DNA from: Silicimonas sp963779765
GTDB taxonomy: Bacteria; Pseudomonadota; Alphaproteobacteria; Rhodobacterales; Rhodobacteraceae
Direction of reading: 5' to 3'
NCBI GenBank assembly: GCA_963779765.1
Contig: CAVZZP010000002.1
Coordinates: 496,001 to 560,000 of the forward strand
Length of the DNA stretch: 64,000 nt
Both the position numbers and the translations under genes were made by a program. The notes under the pieces are model-generated. The model searched no databases. It saw only the letters and a list, made by a program, of their open reading frames with translations, and was not told the origin of the DNA. Below, piece after piece: positions 26,225 through 35,168 of the stretch (position 1 is its first letter; each line of letters starts with the position of its first letter).

Positions 26225-27039
26225 GTGCCGACGCGGCGGCAGATCCACGAGGCGCGTATCCGAAGGCGATCCGCGGCGGTCGCGGGGGCCTCGACCCTCG
26301 CGGTGCTCGCCGCCATCGTTCTACTGGTGCCCCTCGCGCCGGGATGGCCCGCGGTCAAGAAGAGCTTCTTCAACGGCGAGGTCTTCGCGAAGACGTTTCC
26401 GGGACTCCTGGACGCCTTCCTCCTCGACATCGCGATCTTCGCGTGGTCGGCGCCGCTGATCTTCGCCGCGGGGCTGATCGTGGCGCTGATGCGGGACGCG
26501 CGCGCGCCGGCGCTCTATCCCTTGCGGCTTTTCGGCGATCGTCTATACCGACGTCTTCCGGGGCGTGCCGGTGATCCTGGTGATCTACCTCGTGGGGTTC
26601 GGCGTGCCGGGTCTCGGGATGCCGCGCCCTTGGAATTCGCCTTACCTCTGGGGGACGGTGGCGCTGGTGCTGACCTATGCGGCCTACGTGGCGGAGGTGT
26701 TCCGGACGGGCATCGAGAGCATCCACCAGAGCCAGCGCGCGGCGGCCCTGTCGCTTGGCCTCTCCGAGAGCGACACCATGCGCTATGTCATCCTGCCGCA
26801 GGCGATCCGCCGGGTGGTGCCGGCGAACATGAACCTCTTCATCGCGCTTCAGAAGGACGTGGCGCTTCTGTCCTTCATCGGGCCGGTCGAGATCTTCCGG
26901 CAGGCGGGGGTCTACAAGTCGCTTCTGGCGAACTTCACGCCCTATGTCGGGCGCGGCGCTGATCTTCCTTGCCGTCACTATTCCCGCCACGCGCTATGCC
27001 GATCACCTGATGGCGAAGCAGATGCGGGCACGAAGCTGA
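26225..27039 (+). pseudogene. Amino-acid ABC transporter permease (HisM/GlnP type), two frameshifts
   Basis: Inner-membrane subunit. The first part (GTG 26225; SAAVAGASTLAVLAAIVLLVP) and the middle part (YTDVFRGVPVILVIYLVGFG) are joined by removing one G near 26535. The EAA loop is present: HQSQRAAALSLGLSESDTMRYVILPQAIRRVVP. A second extra G near 26948 separates the last helix, read as GAALIFLAVTIPATRYADHL. Corrected length is about 270 residues. The TGA at 27037-27039 overlaps the ATPase ATG at 27039. Confidence 0.8.
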
Positions 27040-27768
27040 TGGCGCGGCTCGAGGTCCGGGGGCTGACAAAGAGCTTCGGCGCGAATGAGGTGTTTCGACG
27101 GCATCGACCTGAGCGTGGCCGAGGGCGAGATGGTCTGCCTGATCGGCGCGTCGGGGTCGGGGAAGTCGACGCTTCTGCGCTGCCTGAACCTTCTCGAGCC
27201 GATCGACGACGGGGTGATCCTTCTGGACGGGGTCGACATCGCGGAACCCGGGCTGGACCCGCAGCCGGTGCGGCAGCGCATCGGGATCGTGTTCCAGAGC
27301 TTCAACCTGTTCCCGCACATGACGGCGCTGGAGAATGTGCTTCTCGCTCCTCGCCGGGTGCGCGGGCGGACACGCGAGGCGCTGATGCCGGAGGTGGAGG
27401 CGCTGTTCGCGCGCTTCGGGCTGTCGGACCGGATGGGGCACTATCCGGACCAGCTTTCGGGCGGGCAGCAACAGCGGGTGGCCATCGTGCGCGCTTTGGC
27501 CATGACGCCCGAGATCATGCTGTTCGACGAGATCACCAGCGCGCTCGACCCGGAACTGGTGGGCGAGGTGCTGGATGTCCTTCGCGACCTGCGGGCCGAT
27601 GGGATGACGATGGTGCTGGCGACGCACGAGATGGGCTTCGCGCGCGAACTGGCGGACAAGGTCTGCTTCCTCGACGCCGGGACGATCCTCGAGGAAGGGC
27701 CTCCCTCGGAGTTGTTCTCACAGCCCCGGCACGAGCGGACGCGGGCGTTCCTGTCGCGCGTGCTTTAG
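27039..27768 (+). pseudogene. Amino-acid ABC transporter ATP-binding protein (GlnQ/HisP type), one frameshift
   Basis: Walker A GASGSGKST, Q-loop VFQSFNLFPHMTALENV, signature LSGGQQQR, Walker B IMLFDEITSALD and the H-loop ATHEMGFARELAD are intact. One extra T at 27091-27093 (NEVF|DGIDLS) separates the first 18 residues from the rest. Corrected length is about 242 residues. An intact frame from 27085 to 27768 could still give a shortened ATPase lacking the first strands. Its TAG stop overlaps the TAA of the convergent dctM gene. Confidence 0.85.
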
Positions 27769-29048
27769 CCGGCGAGCGCGCGCGGCAGCGTCAGCGAGAT
27801 CGCAGGGATGAAGGTGGTCAGGGCCAGGGCCACGAGGATGGCGATGTAGAACGGCCAGATCGTGCGAACGGCCTTCTCCATCGGGACCTCTCCGATGGCG
27901 CAGCCGACGAAGAGACAAGCGCCCACGGGCGGCGTGCAGAGGCCGAGGCCAAGGTTCATCATCAGGATCATCCCGAACTGAAGCGGGTCCATCCCGAGCG
28001 AGGTCGCGACGGGCAGGAAGATCGGCGTGCAGATCAGGATGAGGGCCGCCATGTCCATGATCATGCCCAGGATCAGAAGCGTGGCGTTGATCATCAGGAG
28101 GACGGCGATCGGGTTTTCCGAGATGCCCAGCATCGCCGCCACGACCTTGTTCGGCACCTGGTAGAAGCTGAGCATATAGGCGAAGGCGGCCGCGCAGGCG
28201 ACGAGGATCATCACCATCGAGGTGGTCTTGACGGCGCGCGTGACGGCGATGAGGAAGTTCTCCCAGGTCAGCGAGCGGTAGACGATCAGCGTCACGAGGG
28301 CGGCGTAGATCGTGCCGAAGGCGCCCAACTCGGTGACGGTGAAGATGCCCGAAAGGACGCCGCCCACGATGATGACCGCCGTGAAAAGTCCGGGCAGCGC
28401 GTAGACGAAGCTGAGGAACAGGGCAGTCCATCCGGGGAAGGTCTCGGACGGATAGCCGCGCTTCACCGCTATGACGTAGGCCGCGACGGCGAGGCAGACG
28501 CACATGACGACGCCGGGGACGACGCCCGCGAGAAAGAGCGAGGAGATCGAGATGCCGCCTCCCGCCGCCACGGCGTAAAGGATCATGTTGTGGCTGGGCG
28601 GGATCATGATGCCCGCGATGGACGAGGTGACGGTGACGTTGACGGCGTAATCGTCGTCGTAGCCCTTCTCCTTCATCACCGGGATCAGGATCGAGCCGAG
28701 CGCCGAGACGTCGGCGACCGCCGATCCCGAGATGCCGCCGAACAGCATCGACGAGAAGACGTTGACGATCCCGAGTCCGCCGCGAACCCATCCGACCGCC
28801 GCCGCGGCGAAGCGGACGAGGCGCATGGCGATGCCGCCGTGGAACATCAACTCGCCCGCGAAAATGAAGAACGGGATGGCGAGAAGCGAGAAGACGTTCA
28901 CGCCCGAGACGATGCGCTGCGTGGCGATGAGAAGCGGCAGGCCCTCCCACCAGAAGGCGGTCAGGGCTGCGGCGCCAAGCGCGAAGGCGACCGGCATCCC
29001 GATGACGACACCGAAGGCGAAGAGCGAGAGAAGGATGAAAAGGCCCAT
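27765..29048 (-). CDS. dctM: TRAP transporter large permease DctM (second system)
   Basis: Twelve-helix permease, 427 residues. FGGISGSAVADVSALGS, IAGIMIPPSHNMILYA, LGMIMDMAALILICTPIFLP and GLCTPPVGACLFVG are the typical DctM signatures. The substitution of the usual P-P-S-I-P loop by PPSHNM is common in sugar-acid subgroups such as SiaM/UxaM relatives. It is the last gene of a minus-strand dctPQM operon and starts right after the dctQ stop. Its stop codon overlaps that of the plus-strand ATPase. Confidence 0.93.
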   Translation of the reverse strand: MGLFILLSLFAFGVVIGMPVAFALGAAALTAFWWEGLPLLIATQRIVSGVNVFSLLAIPFFIFAGELMFHGGIAMRLVRFAAAAVGWVRGGLGIVNVFSSMLFGGISGSAVADVSALGSILIPVMKEKGYDDDYAVNVTVTSSIAGIMIPPSHNMILYAVAAGGGISISSLFLAGVVPGVVMCVCLAVAAYVIAVKRGYPSETFPGWTALFLSFVYALPGLFTAVIIVGGVLSGIFTVTELGAFGTIYAALVTLIVYRSLTWENFLIAVTRAVKTTSMVMILVACAAAFAYMLSFYQVPNKVVAAMLGISENPIAVLLMINATLLILGMIMDMAALILICTPIFLPVATSLGMDPLQFGMILMMNLGLGLCTPPVGACLFVGCAIGEVPMEKAVRTIWPFYIAILVALALTTFIPAISLTLPRALAG

Positions 29049-29585
29049 TTATTCGGCCAGCTCCGAGAGGTCGAGCTCCTGCCGTTCGCCGCGCGCGATG
29101 GCGACGAGGTGGCCGAGCGAGAAGAGAAGGACGAGGATGCCGCAGGCGGTGATCGGCACCGCGCGCCAGCCCTCGGACACGCCGATGAGCGGGATCGAGG
29201 ATTCCCACTTCAGGGCGGCGAGCTTGTAGCCGTTCCAGGCCAGTACAGCGCCGAAGATGGCCATGAAGATGTGGCTGATGACCATGAGCATGGTGCGGAC
29301 GCGAGACGGCACGATCTCGCGGAAGTAGGAGACACCGAGGTGCGTGTTCTCGCGCACGCCGACCGCCGCGCCGAGGAAGGTGATGAGCATCACGAGCAGA
29401 AGCGCCACCTGCTCGACCCAGGTCGGCGTGTCGTTCATCACGTATCGTCCCCAGACCAGCCAGCCGAAGATCAGCGTCAGGACGACGATGGCGGTGCCGG
29501 AAAGGAGCTTGCAGACGAAGGACAGGGCGTCGAGCACCCTGTCCAGGCCGGACGCCCTGCCCGGTCTCGGCGATGTGGTGGTCAT
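29049..29585 (-). CDS. dctQ: TRAP transporter small permease DctQ (second system)
   Basis: Small membrane subunit of 178 residues with four hydrophobic segments (about 25-45, 60-80, 100-120, 143-163). The segment WVEQVALLLVMLITFLGAAVGVRENTHLGV contains the conserved helix-2/loop pattern (E near its start, R-E-N-x-H-L-G at its end). It is preceded by a perfect GC stem-loop and the dctP gene, and followed without gap by dctM. Confidence 0.9.
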   Translation of the reverse strand: MTTTSPRPGRASGLDRVLDALSFVCKLLSGTAIVVLTLIFGWLVWGRYVMNDTPTWVEQVALLLVMLITFLGAAVGVRENTHLGVSYFREIVPSRVRTMLMVISHIFMAIFGAVLAWNGYKLAALKWESSIPLIGVSEGWRAVPITACGILVLLFSLGHLVAIARGERQELDLSELAE

Positions 29586-29616
29586 CTGGGAAGCGTCGTC
29601 CGTGATGGCGTGTGAC

Positions 29617-29641
29617 GCGCCGCCCCACGTGGGGGCGGCGC
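29617..29641 (-). terminator. GC stem-loop between dctP and dctQ (second system)
   Basis: GCGCCGCCCC (29617-29626) pairs perfectly with GGGGCGGCGC (29632-29641), loop of five. It lies 14 bases after the dctP stop on the minus strand and has no T run. This matches the element in the first TRAP operon and probably tunes binding-protein versus permease mRNA. Confidence 0.7.
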
Positions 29642-29654
29642 CGAAATCAGGCGC

Positions 29655-30633
29655 TTATTGCAGGCTCTGGATCAGCTCGACCAGCGGCGCGATGTCCGGG
29701 TTGGCGGCGAGGTAGGTCTCGTAGACCGGCTTCATCGCCTCCTGGAACGGAGCCTTGTCGGCGATCTCGTTGAACTTGACGCCGGTGGCCATGACCTTGT
29801 CGCGGCTCTCGGTCTCGCGGGTTGCCCAGAGGTCGCGCTGAAGCGTGGCGGATTCCATCGCCGCCTCCTTGACCGCCGTCTGCTGTTCGGGGGTCAGCGC
29901 ATTGTAGACGTCGGCGTTGATGCAGACGCATTCGGGAATGATGAGGTGTTCGGACAGCGAGTAGAAGCCCGCGACCTCGAAGTGTCCGGTCGACTCGTAG
30001 GACGGCCAGTTGTTCTCGGCCCCGTCGACCACGCCGGTCTTCAGCGACTGGTAGACCTCGGCGAAAGCCATCGGCGACGGGATTGCCGCCAAGCTCCTGG
30101 ATCATGCCGGAGTAGAGGTCGTTGTTCATCACGCGGACCTTCATGCCCTGAACGTCAGCGGGCGTGTTGATCGGCTTCTTCGAGTTGTAGAAGCTGCGCG
30201 CGCCCGAGTCGTACCATGCCAGCGCCACGAGGCCCTTGGCGGCCATCCCGTCCGAGATCTTCTGGCCGGCTTCGCCGTCCATCGCGCGGTGCATGTGATC
30301 CACGTCCTTGAAGACGAAGGGCAGCGAGACGACGTTGGTCTCGGGGATGGTCGGGCCCATGGGTCCGAGGTTGAAGTTGCCGATGGCCAGCGCGCCGGCG
30401 CGGACCTGCTCGATGGCGTCGGGCTGGCTTCCGAGGACGCCGCCGTGGAACATCTGAAGGGTGATCTCGCCGTTCGTCTTCTCGGACAGAAGCTCGCCGA
30501 ACTTGTCCATCGCGACGGTGTTCGGATAGCCCTCGACGTGGATGTTCCAGCCTTTCCATTCCTCGGCAAAGGCAGCGGTAGCCACTAGCGCCGAGACGGC
30601 AAGGCCGCTCAGCACCGATTTCGTGAAAGTCAT
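29655..30633 (-). pseudogene. dctP: TRAP transporter substrate-binding protein DctP (second system), one frameshift
   Basis: Signal peptide MTFTKSVLSGLAVSALVATAAFA|E, then WNIHVEGYPNTVAMDKFGEL and GMKVRVMNNDLYSGMIQELGGNP. Near 30079 one extra base (C on the minus strand) breaks the frame. Removing it gives NPSPMAFAEVYQSLKTGVVDG, the DctP signature, and the rest runs intact to the TAA at 29655. Corrected length is about 325 residues. The gene is divergent from a GntR regulator at 30731. If the shift is real the whole transporter is dead. Confidence 0.85.
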
Positions 30634-30675
30634 GTCGTCTCCTCCCAGACATTGTCGCCGGTTCGGCGGGTTGTT

Positions 30676-30693
30676 ATGAATTCATCATGATGA
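30676..30693. promoter_or_regulatory. Overlapping palindromes, putative GntR operator
   Basis: ATGAATTCAT (30676-30685) and TCATCATGATGA (30682-30693) are perfect palindromes that overlap by four bases. They lie in the AT-rich 97 bp between the divergent dctP and GntR genes. Autoregulation and control of the TRAP operon by the adjacent GntR/FCD protein are the natural reading. Confidence 0.5.
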
Positions 30694-30730
30694 CTTCATG
30701 CCCTACGGTCAATCTCCTATCGGGTGAGCC

Positions 30731-31435
30731 GTGACGCTCGCCGACGACGGCCGCAGCCTGACCGACCGATTGCGCGACACGCTGGCGGCGCGGATCGAGG
30801 CTGACCGGCTGAAGCCCGGCGACCGCCTTCCGACCGAGCGTGAATTGATCGCCGAGTTCGGCGTGTCGCGGACCGTTGTGCGGGATGCCCTGTCGCGGTT
30901 GCGCGAACAGGGGCTCGTTGAATCGCGGCAGGGATCCGGGGTCTACGTCCGCGACGGTCTTCTGCCGCCATCGCGGGCCGAGAGCATCGCGACCTTGTCG
31001 GGGATCATCCAGACGATCGAGGTGCGGGCCGCCATCGAGATCGAGGCGGCAAGGCTGGCTTCGGTGCGCGCGTCGGACGAACAGCGCAAGGTCATCGACG
31101 CACGTTTCGAAGCGTTGAGAACGGCGGAAATGGGTGTCGCGGCCGAAACGGCGGACCTCGCGTTTCATCGCTCGATCGCGCACGCGACGAACAACACGCG
31201 GTTCGAAGAATTCTTCGACTTCCTGGGTGGCCGGACCATTCCGCGCGCCGAATTGCGGGCGCGGCGGTCTCTCGACATCCCCGAGGGGCTGGATCGCGTG
31301 CTTCTGGAAGAACACCGGCGGATCCGGGATGCGATCCTCGCCAACGACGCCGAGGCGGCGGGAGAGGCGATGCGGTATCACCTTACGACGAGCCGTGAGC
31401 GCTATGCGGCGCTGATCCGGGCGCGTCAGGGATGA
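30731..31435 (+). CDS. GntR/FadR (FCD) family transcriptional regulator
   Basis: 234 residues. The winged helix-turn-helix spans about 10-75 (LKPGDRLPTERELIAEFGVSRT, DALSRLREQGLVESRQGSG). The FCD domain spans about 95-225 with metal-ligand-like positions in LAFHRSIAHATNN and EEHRRIRDAI. GTG 30731 is the start; no better ATG is available. Its divergent position beside a TRAP dctP gene suggests it senses the transported acid. It converges with the sugar ABC operon across a 9-bp hairpin. Confidence 0.9.
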   Translation: MTLADDGRSLTDRLRDTLAARIEADRLKPGDRLPTERELIAEFGVSRTVVRDALSRLREQGLVESRQGSGVYVRDGLLPPSRAESIATLSGIIQTIEVRAAIEIEAARLASVRASDEQRKVIDARFEALRTAEMGVAAETADLAFHRSIAHATNNTRFEEFFDFLGGRTIPRAELRARRSLDIPEGLDRVLLEEHRRIRDAILANDAEAAGEAMRYHLTTSRERYAALIRARQG

Positions 31436-31437
31436 GC

Positions 31438-31460
31438 GGGGCCGGCGCGGGGCCGGCCCC
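31438..31460. terminator. Bidirectional terminator-like hairpin
   Basis: GGGGCCGGC (31438-31446) pairs perfectly with GCCGGCCCC (31452-31460) across a five-base loop. It lies exactly between the convergent stops of the GntR gene (31435) and the sugar-binding-protein gene (31469), where one shared hairpin can end both transcripts. Confidence 0.65.
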
Positions 31461-31468
31461 TGCCCCGA

Positions 31469-32416
31469 TCAGAACGGGCTGTCGGGGAAGTAGAAGCTTT
31501 CGGCGTTCTCGGGCGTGATGAGAACCGAACCGATGGTGAAGGTGCCAGAAACGGGCGCCGACGAGGTCATGCCGACCGCCGTCAGTTCGATCGCGGTGGC
31601 GATCATGGACGGCGGATAGGTCACGTCGGCAGGGATCATGGTGTCGCCTTCCATGACGCGCTGGACCATCTCCTTCATCCCGGCACCGCCGAGCACGAAC
31701 TGGACGTCGTCCCGGCCCGCCGCGTCGATTGCGGCGAGGACGCCGACGGCCATGTCGTCGTCCGAGGCCCAGACCGCGTCGATCTGCTCGTGCTTCGACA
31801 GGAAGTCCTGCATCACGTTGAAGCTGTCATCACGGTTCCAGTTGCCGTGCTCCATGCCGATGATCTCGATGCCCGAGCCTTCGATGGCGGACTCGAAGCC
31901 TTCGACGCGCTCGTTGTCGATGGTCGTCGGGATGCCGCGCAGGACGACGATCTTGCCGCCGTCCGGCATCTTCTCGGCCATGTATTCACCCGACACGCGG
32001 CCGAAACCGGGGTTGTCGCCGGCGACGTAAAGGTCCTCGATCCCTTCGACCGAAAGGCCACGGTCGACGACGGTGACCCAGGCGCCGCCTTCCTTGACGG
32101 CCTGGACGGGCGCGGTCAGCGGCTCGGATTCGAAGGGCAGCACGACGAGGGCATCGATGCCGCGCGTGGCGACCATGTCCTCGATGTCGTTGACCTGCTG
32201 GCCCGGATCCGACGCGGTGGCGAGGACGAAGTCGAGTTGCGGATAGACCTCTTCCAGGCGCTCGATGGCTTCCTGGGCGTGGAAGTTCATGCCGCCGGCC
32301 CAGCCGTGGGTCGCGGCAGGGATCGAAACGCCGATCACCTGGGTATCCTGTGCGGCGGCAGCGGTGCCGAGTGCGGCGACGGCTGCGCCTGTCAGAAGGG
32401 CTCTCATGTAGGACAT
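31469..32416 (-). CDS. Sugar ABC transporter substrate-binding protein (RbsB-like)
   Basis: Periplasmic type-I binding protein of 315 residues, Sec signal ending AAAA|QD. Typical features: IGVSIPAATHGWAGG near the N-terminus, DIEDMVATRGIDALVVLPFE, VTVVDRGLS, VWASDDDMAVGVLAAID. The NWNRDDSF segment is a ligand-binding loop. It is the last gene of an ATPase-permease-binding-protein operon (34968 to 31469). The ligand may be a pentose, an inositol-type or rhizopine-like compound; this cannot be settled from sequence. Confidence 0.9.
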   Translation of the reverse strand: MSYMRALLTGAAVAALGTAAAAQDTQVIGVSIPAATHGWAGGMNFHAQEAIERLEEVYPQLDFVLATASDPGQQVNDIEDMVATRGIDALVVLPFESEPLTAPVQAVKEGGAWVTVVDRGLSVEGIEDLYVAGDNPGFGRVSGEYMAEKMPDGGKIVVLRGIPTTIDNERVEGFESAIEGSGIEIIGMEHGNWNRDDSFNVMQDFLSKHEQIDAVWASDDDMAVGVLAAIDAAGRDDVQFVLGGAGMKEMVQRVMEGDTMIPADVTYPPSMIATAIELTAVGMTSSAPVSGTFTIGSVLITPENAESFYFPDSPF

Positions 32417-32446
32417 TCGTATTCTCCCTGTTGATGTGGCCGGGCT

Positions 32447-33448
32447 TCAGCCCTTGGCCTTTGCTTCTCGCTGCAAGATCACGGCGAGGATGATGATTAT
32501 CCCCTGGATCGCCCCGTTGAGGTAGGGCGAGACAAGGTCGGTCAAGTTCAGAAGGTTGTCGATCAGGCTTAGGATCAGCACACCGATCACCGTGCCCCAG
32601 ACCCGGCCGAAGCCGCCCTTGAGGACGGTGCCGCCGATGATGACGGCCGCGATGGCCTCCAGTTCCCACAGCACGCCGGTCGAGGCCGAGGCCGAGCCGA
32701 GGCGCGGGACGTACATGATCGTCGCGACCCCGACCAGGACGCCCAGCATCGCATAGGTCAGAAGCCGGGTGCGATTGACGTCGACGTTGGAGTAGTGCGC
32801 GACATGCTCGTTCGAGCCCGTGGCGGCGCAATGACGGCCGAAGCGCGAGCGGCTCATCAGGATCTCGCCAAGGATCACGACTAGTGCGAAGACGATGATC
32901 GGCCACGAGACCCCGAGGATGCCGCCGAAGTAGACCGGGCGGTAGAAGGTCCGAAGCCCGAAATCGAGCGACAGCGTGCCACCGTCGGCCAGCCAGGTCA
33001 CGAGGCTGCGGTAGATGCCCATGCTGCCGAGCGTGACGATGAACGCCTCGATCCCGAGCGTGGTTATGAGAAAGCCGTTCAGGAGGCCCGCAAGCAGGCC
33101 TGCGATCAGTGCGACCGCCATGCCGAGAAGGATGATCGGAATACCGATCCCAAGCGTCGGCAGCGCCCAGTTCATCACCAGGATCATCAGGCCCGCGATA
33201 AAGGCCGCCATCGAACCGACCGACAGGTCCAGGCCCCCCGCCGTAATGACGAAGGTCATCCCGACCGCAATGATGCCGATGAAGGCAGAGCGGGCGAGAA
33301 CGTTTGTGATGTTGGCCGCGCTGACGAAGTTCGGATTCAGGAAGGCGCCGACCAGGACCAGGACTATGAGCGCGACGATGGGGCCGAGGACGCTCATCGA
33401 TGGCAGGCGGCGGCGGGCCGGGGCGGCTCCGGCGGTGTCTGTGGCCAT
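32447..33448 (-). CDS. Sugar ABC transporter permease (RbsC-like)
   Basis: Inner-membrane permease, 333 residues, about ten helices. The conserved block AVGMTFVITAGGLDLSVGSM and the C-terminal VIGGTVLKGGFGRVWGTVIGVL (split here as motifs GGTVLKGGFG and GTVIGVL) define the BPD_transp_2/RbsC family. ATG 33448 overlaps the stop of the ATPase gene by one base, so the subunits are coupled. The N-terminus is Ala/Arg-rich and cytoplasmic. Confidence 0.92.
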   Translation of the reverse strand: MATDTAGAAPARRRLPSMSVLGPIVALIVLVLVGAFLNPNFVSAANITNVLARSAFIGIIAVGMTFVITAGGLDLSVGSMAAFIAGLMILVMNWALPTLGIGIPIILLGMAVALIAGLLAGLLNGFLITTLGIEAFIVTLGSMGIYRSLVTWLADGGTLSLDFGLRTFYRPVYFGGILGVSWPIIVFALVVILGEILMSRSRFGRHCAATGSNEHVAHYSNVDVNRTRLLTYAMLGVLVGVATIMYVPRLGSASASTGVLWELEAIAAVIIGGTVLKGGFGRVWGTVIGVLILSLIDNLLNLTDLVSPYLNGAIQGIIIILAVILQREAKAKG

Positions 33449-34968
33449 CAGGCGGCCCTCCCCTGGCTGTCGGCCCCGACGCCCATGGCGTGGCGCACGA
33501 TGGCGTCTTCGGTAATGTCCTGGCCATCCAAGACCCCGGCCACTCGGCCGCGCCGCATGACGAGAACACGGTCGGACAGGCCGATCACCTCCTGCATCTC
33601 GGAGGAGATGACGATGATGGCGCGGCCCTCGTCCGCCAGGCGGCGGAGGAAGGCGTAGATCTGCTGCTTCGTCCCGATGTCGATGCCCCGCGTCGGCTCG
33701 TCGACGACGAGGATGCGCGGTTCGGACTGCATGACCTTGGCGAGAAGCAGCTTCTGCTGGTTGCCGCCCGACAGGTTCGAGACACGCGCCTCGCGCTGTC
33801 CGCCGCGGATGTCGAACTCGCGGATGGCAGCGTCGAGCGCTTTCTCCTCGGCCTGGCGATCGACCATCAAACCACCAAACTTTTCAAGCGACTGGAGCGT
33901 GAGGTTGACCCGCATTCCCTTCTCTAGCAGCAGGCCCTTCAGCTTGCGGTCCTCGGTCAGGTAGCACAGCCCGTGAGCCAGCGCGTCGGCGGGCCGGCGG
34001 ATCGTCACCGGCTGGCCGTCGATCTCGATGCGTCCGGCAGAGGCGGGTCGAAGGCCGCAGAGCCCCTCCATCGCCTCGGTGCGGCCCGAGCCGACGAGAC
34101 CCGCGATCCCGAGGATCTCGCCCCGCCGCAGTTCAAAGCCAACGTCTTCGGCGAAGCGAGGGACGCTCAGGCCGTCGACCTTCAGCATCACGGGTGCGTC
34201 GTCCGGGCGGCGCCCCTTCGGCGGATAGAGGTCCGAGACGTCTCGCCCGACCATCGCCGTCGCCATGGCATCCTCGGTCATGTCCGCCACCGGGCCGTCG
34301 TGAACGACGGCTCCGTCGCGCATGACGGTGACGCGGTCGGCGATCTCGCTGACTTCGGAAAGCTTGTGCGAGGTGAAGATGATCGCCGTTCCCGCCGCCT
34401 TGAGCGCACGGACCTGGTCGAAGAGGATGCGTGATTCCGTGTTCGTCAGGACTGCCGTCGGCTCGTCCATCACAAGCACGCGCGCGTCACGGCCGAGCGC
34501 CTTGGCGATCTCGACCATCTGCTTCTCCGAGTTCGACAGGGTCGAGACCACGCGGTCGGGGTCGACGTCGCACTGCACGCGGTCGAGATAGTCGCGCGAC
34601 AGTTGCCGCATCCGGGCCTTGTCGAGAAAGAGGCCCTTCCTAAGCTCGCGGCCGAGAAAGATGTTCTGTTCGACAGTAAGCTGTTCGGCGAGGTTGAACT
34701 CCTGATGGATGAGGACGATGCCCGCCTCCTCGCCCTCGTGCAGCGATCCGAACGTCACCTCCTTGCCGTCGAGGAGGATGCGTCCCGAAGTCAGCGGCTG
34801 GTAGCCCGCCAGGCACTTCATCGCAGTCGACTTGCCTGCGCCGTTCTCGCCGATCAGGGCCAGAACCTCGCCGGCATGAACCTCGAGATCCACGTCGTGA
34901 AGCACCTCGACCGGACCGAACCGCTTGGTCGCGTCGCGCAGTGCTATGACGGGCGCTGCGTCGGTCAT
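33448..34968 (-). CDS. Sugar ABC transporter ATP-binding protein (RbsA/XylG-like, two NBDs)
   Basis: Fused double ATPase of 506 residues. The first domain has Walker A GENGAGKST (about 39-47), signature-region LSNSEKQMVEIAKAL and Walker B VLVMDEPTAVL. The second has the degenerate Walker A GLVGSGRTE, a clear signature NLSGGNQQK and Walker B ILVVDEPTRGID. The asymmetry is normal for this class. It is first in its operon; the 200 bp upstream (34969-35168) shows no feature I can name. Confidence 0.93.
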   Translation of the reverse strand: MTDAAPVIALRDATKRFGPVEVLHDVDLEVHAGEVLALIGENGAGKSTAMKCLAGYQPLTSGRILLDGKEVTFGSLHEGEEAGIVLIHQEFNLAEQLTVEQNIFLGRELRKGLFLDKARMRQLSRDYLDRVQCDVDPDRVVSTLSNSEKQMVEIAKALGRDARVLVMDEPTAVLTNTESRILFDQVRALKAAGTAIIFTSHKLSEVSEIADRVTVMRDGAVVHDGPVADMTEDAMATAMVGRDVSDLYPPKGRRPDDAPVMLKVDGLSVPRFAEDVGFELRRGEILGIAGLVGSGRTEAMEGLCGLRPASAGRIEIDGQPVTIRRPADALAHGLCYLTEDRKLKGLLLEKGMRVNLTLQSLEKFGGLMVDRQAEEKALDAAIREFDIRGGQREARVSNLSGGNQQKLLLAKVMQSEPRILVVDEPTRGIDIGTKQQIYAFLRRLADEGRAIIVISSEMQEVIGLSDRVLVMRRGRVAGVLDGQDITEDAIVRHAMGVGADSQGRAA

Positions 34969-35168
34969 GCGAGCCCGTTTTCCCGAGCGGAATACTTGCG
35001 CGATTGCACCGGATGACCCCCCTGTTGCACGGGAGACAACCAGCTTGGCCCCTAGCCGTCAAGCGGGAACAAAAGCTTTGCAAGGCCTTGAATTCACGTC
35101 GCGGAAGACAATGCCACGGGTTGGCACGGGTCCATTTCGCATCGTCGCAAAGCGATCTTGAGACGGCG

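Noticed and set aside
26565..29615. A 1016-codon open frame on the plus strand
   Set aside because: It runs from part of the amino-acid permease into sequence antisense to the intact dctM and dctQ genes. Low-complexity Asp/Arg/His composition marks it as a shadow of GC-rich codon bias.
34969..35168. LacI-type operator upstream of the sugar ABC operon
   Set aside because: Only short AAAGCTTT-like palindromes were seen; none stands out over background and no LacI gene is adjacent.
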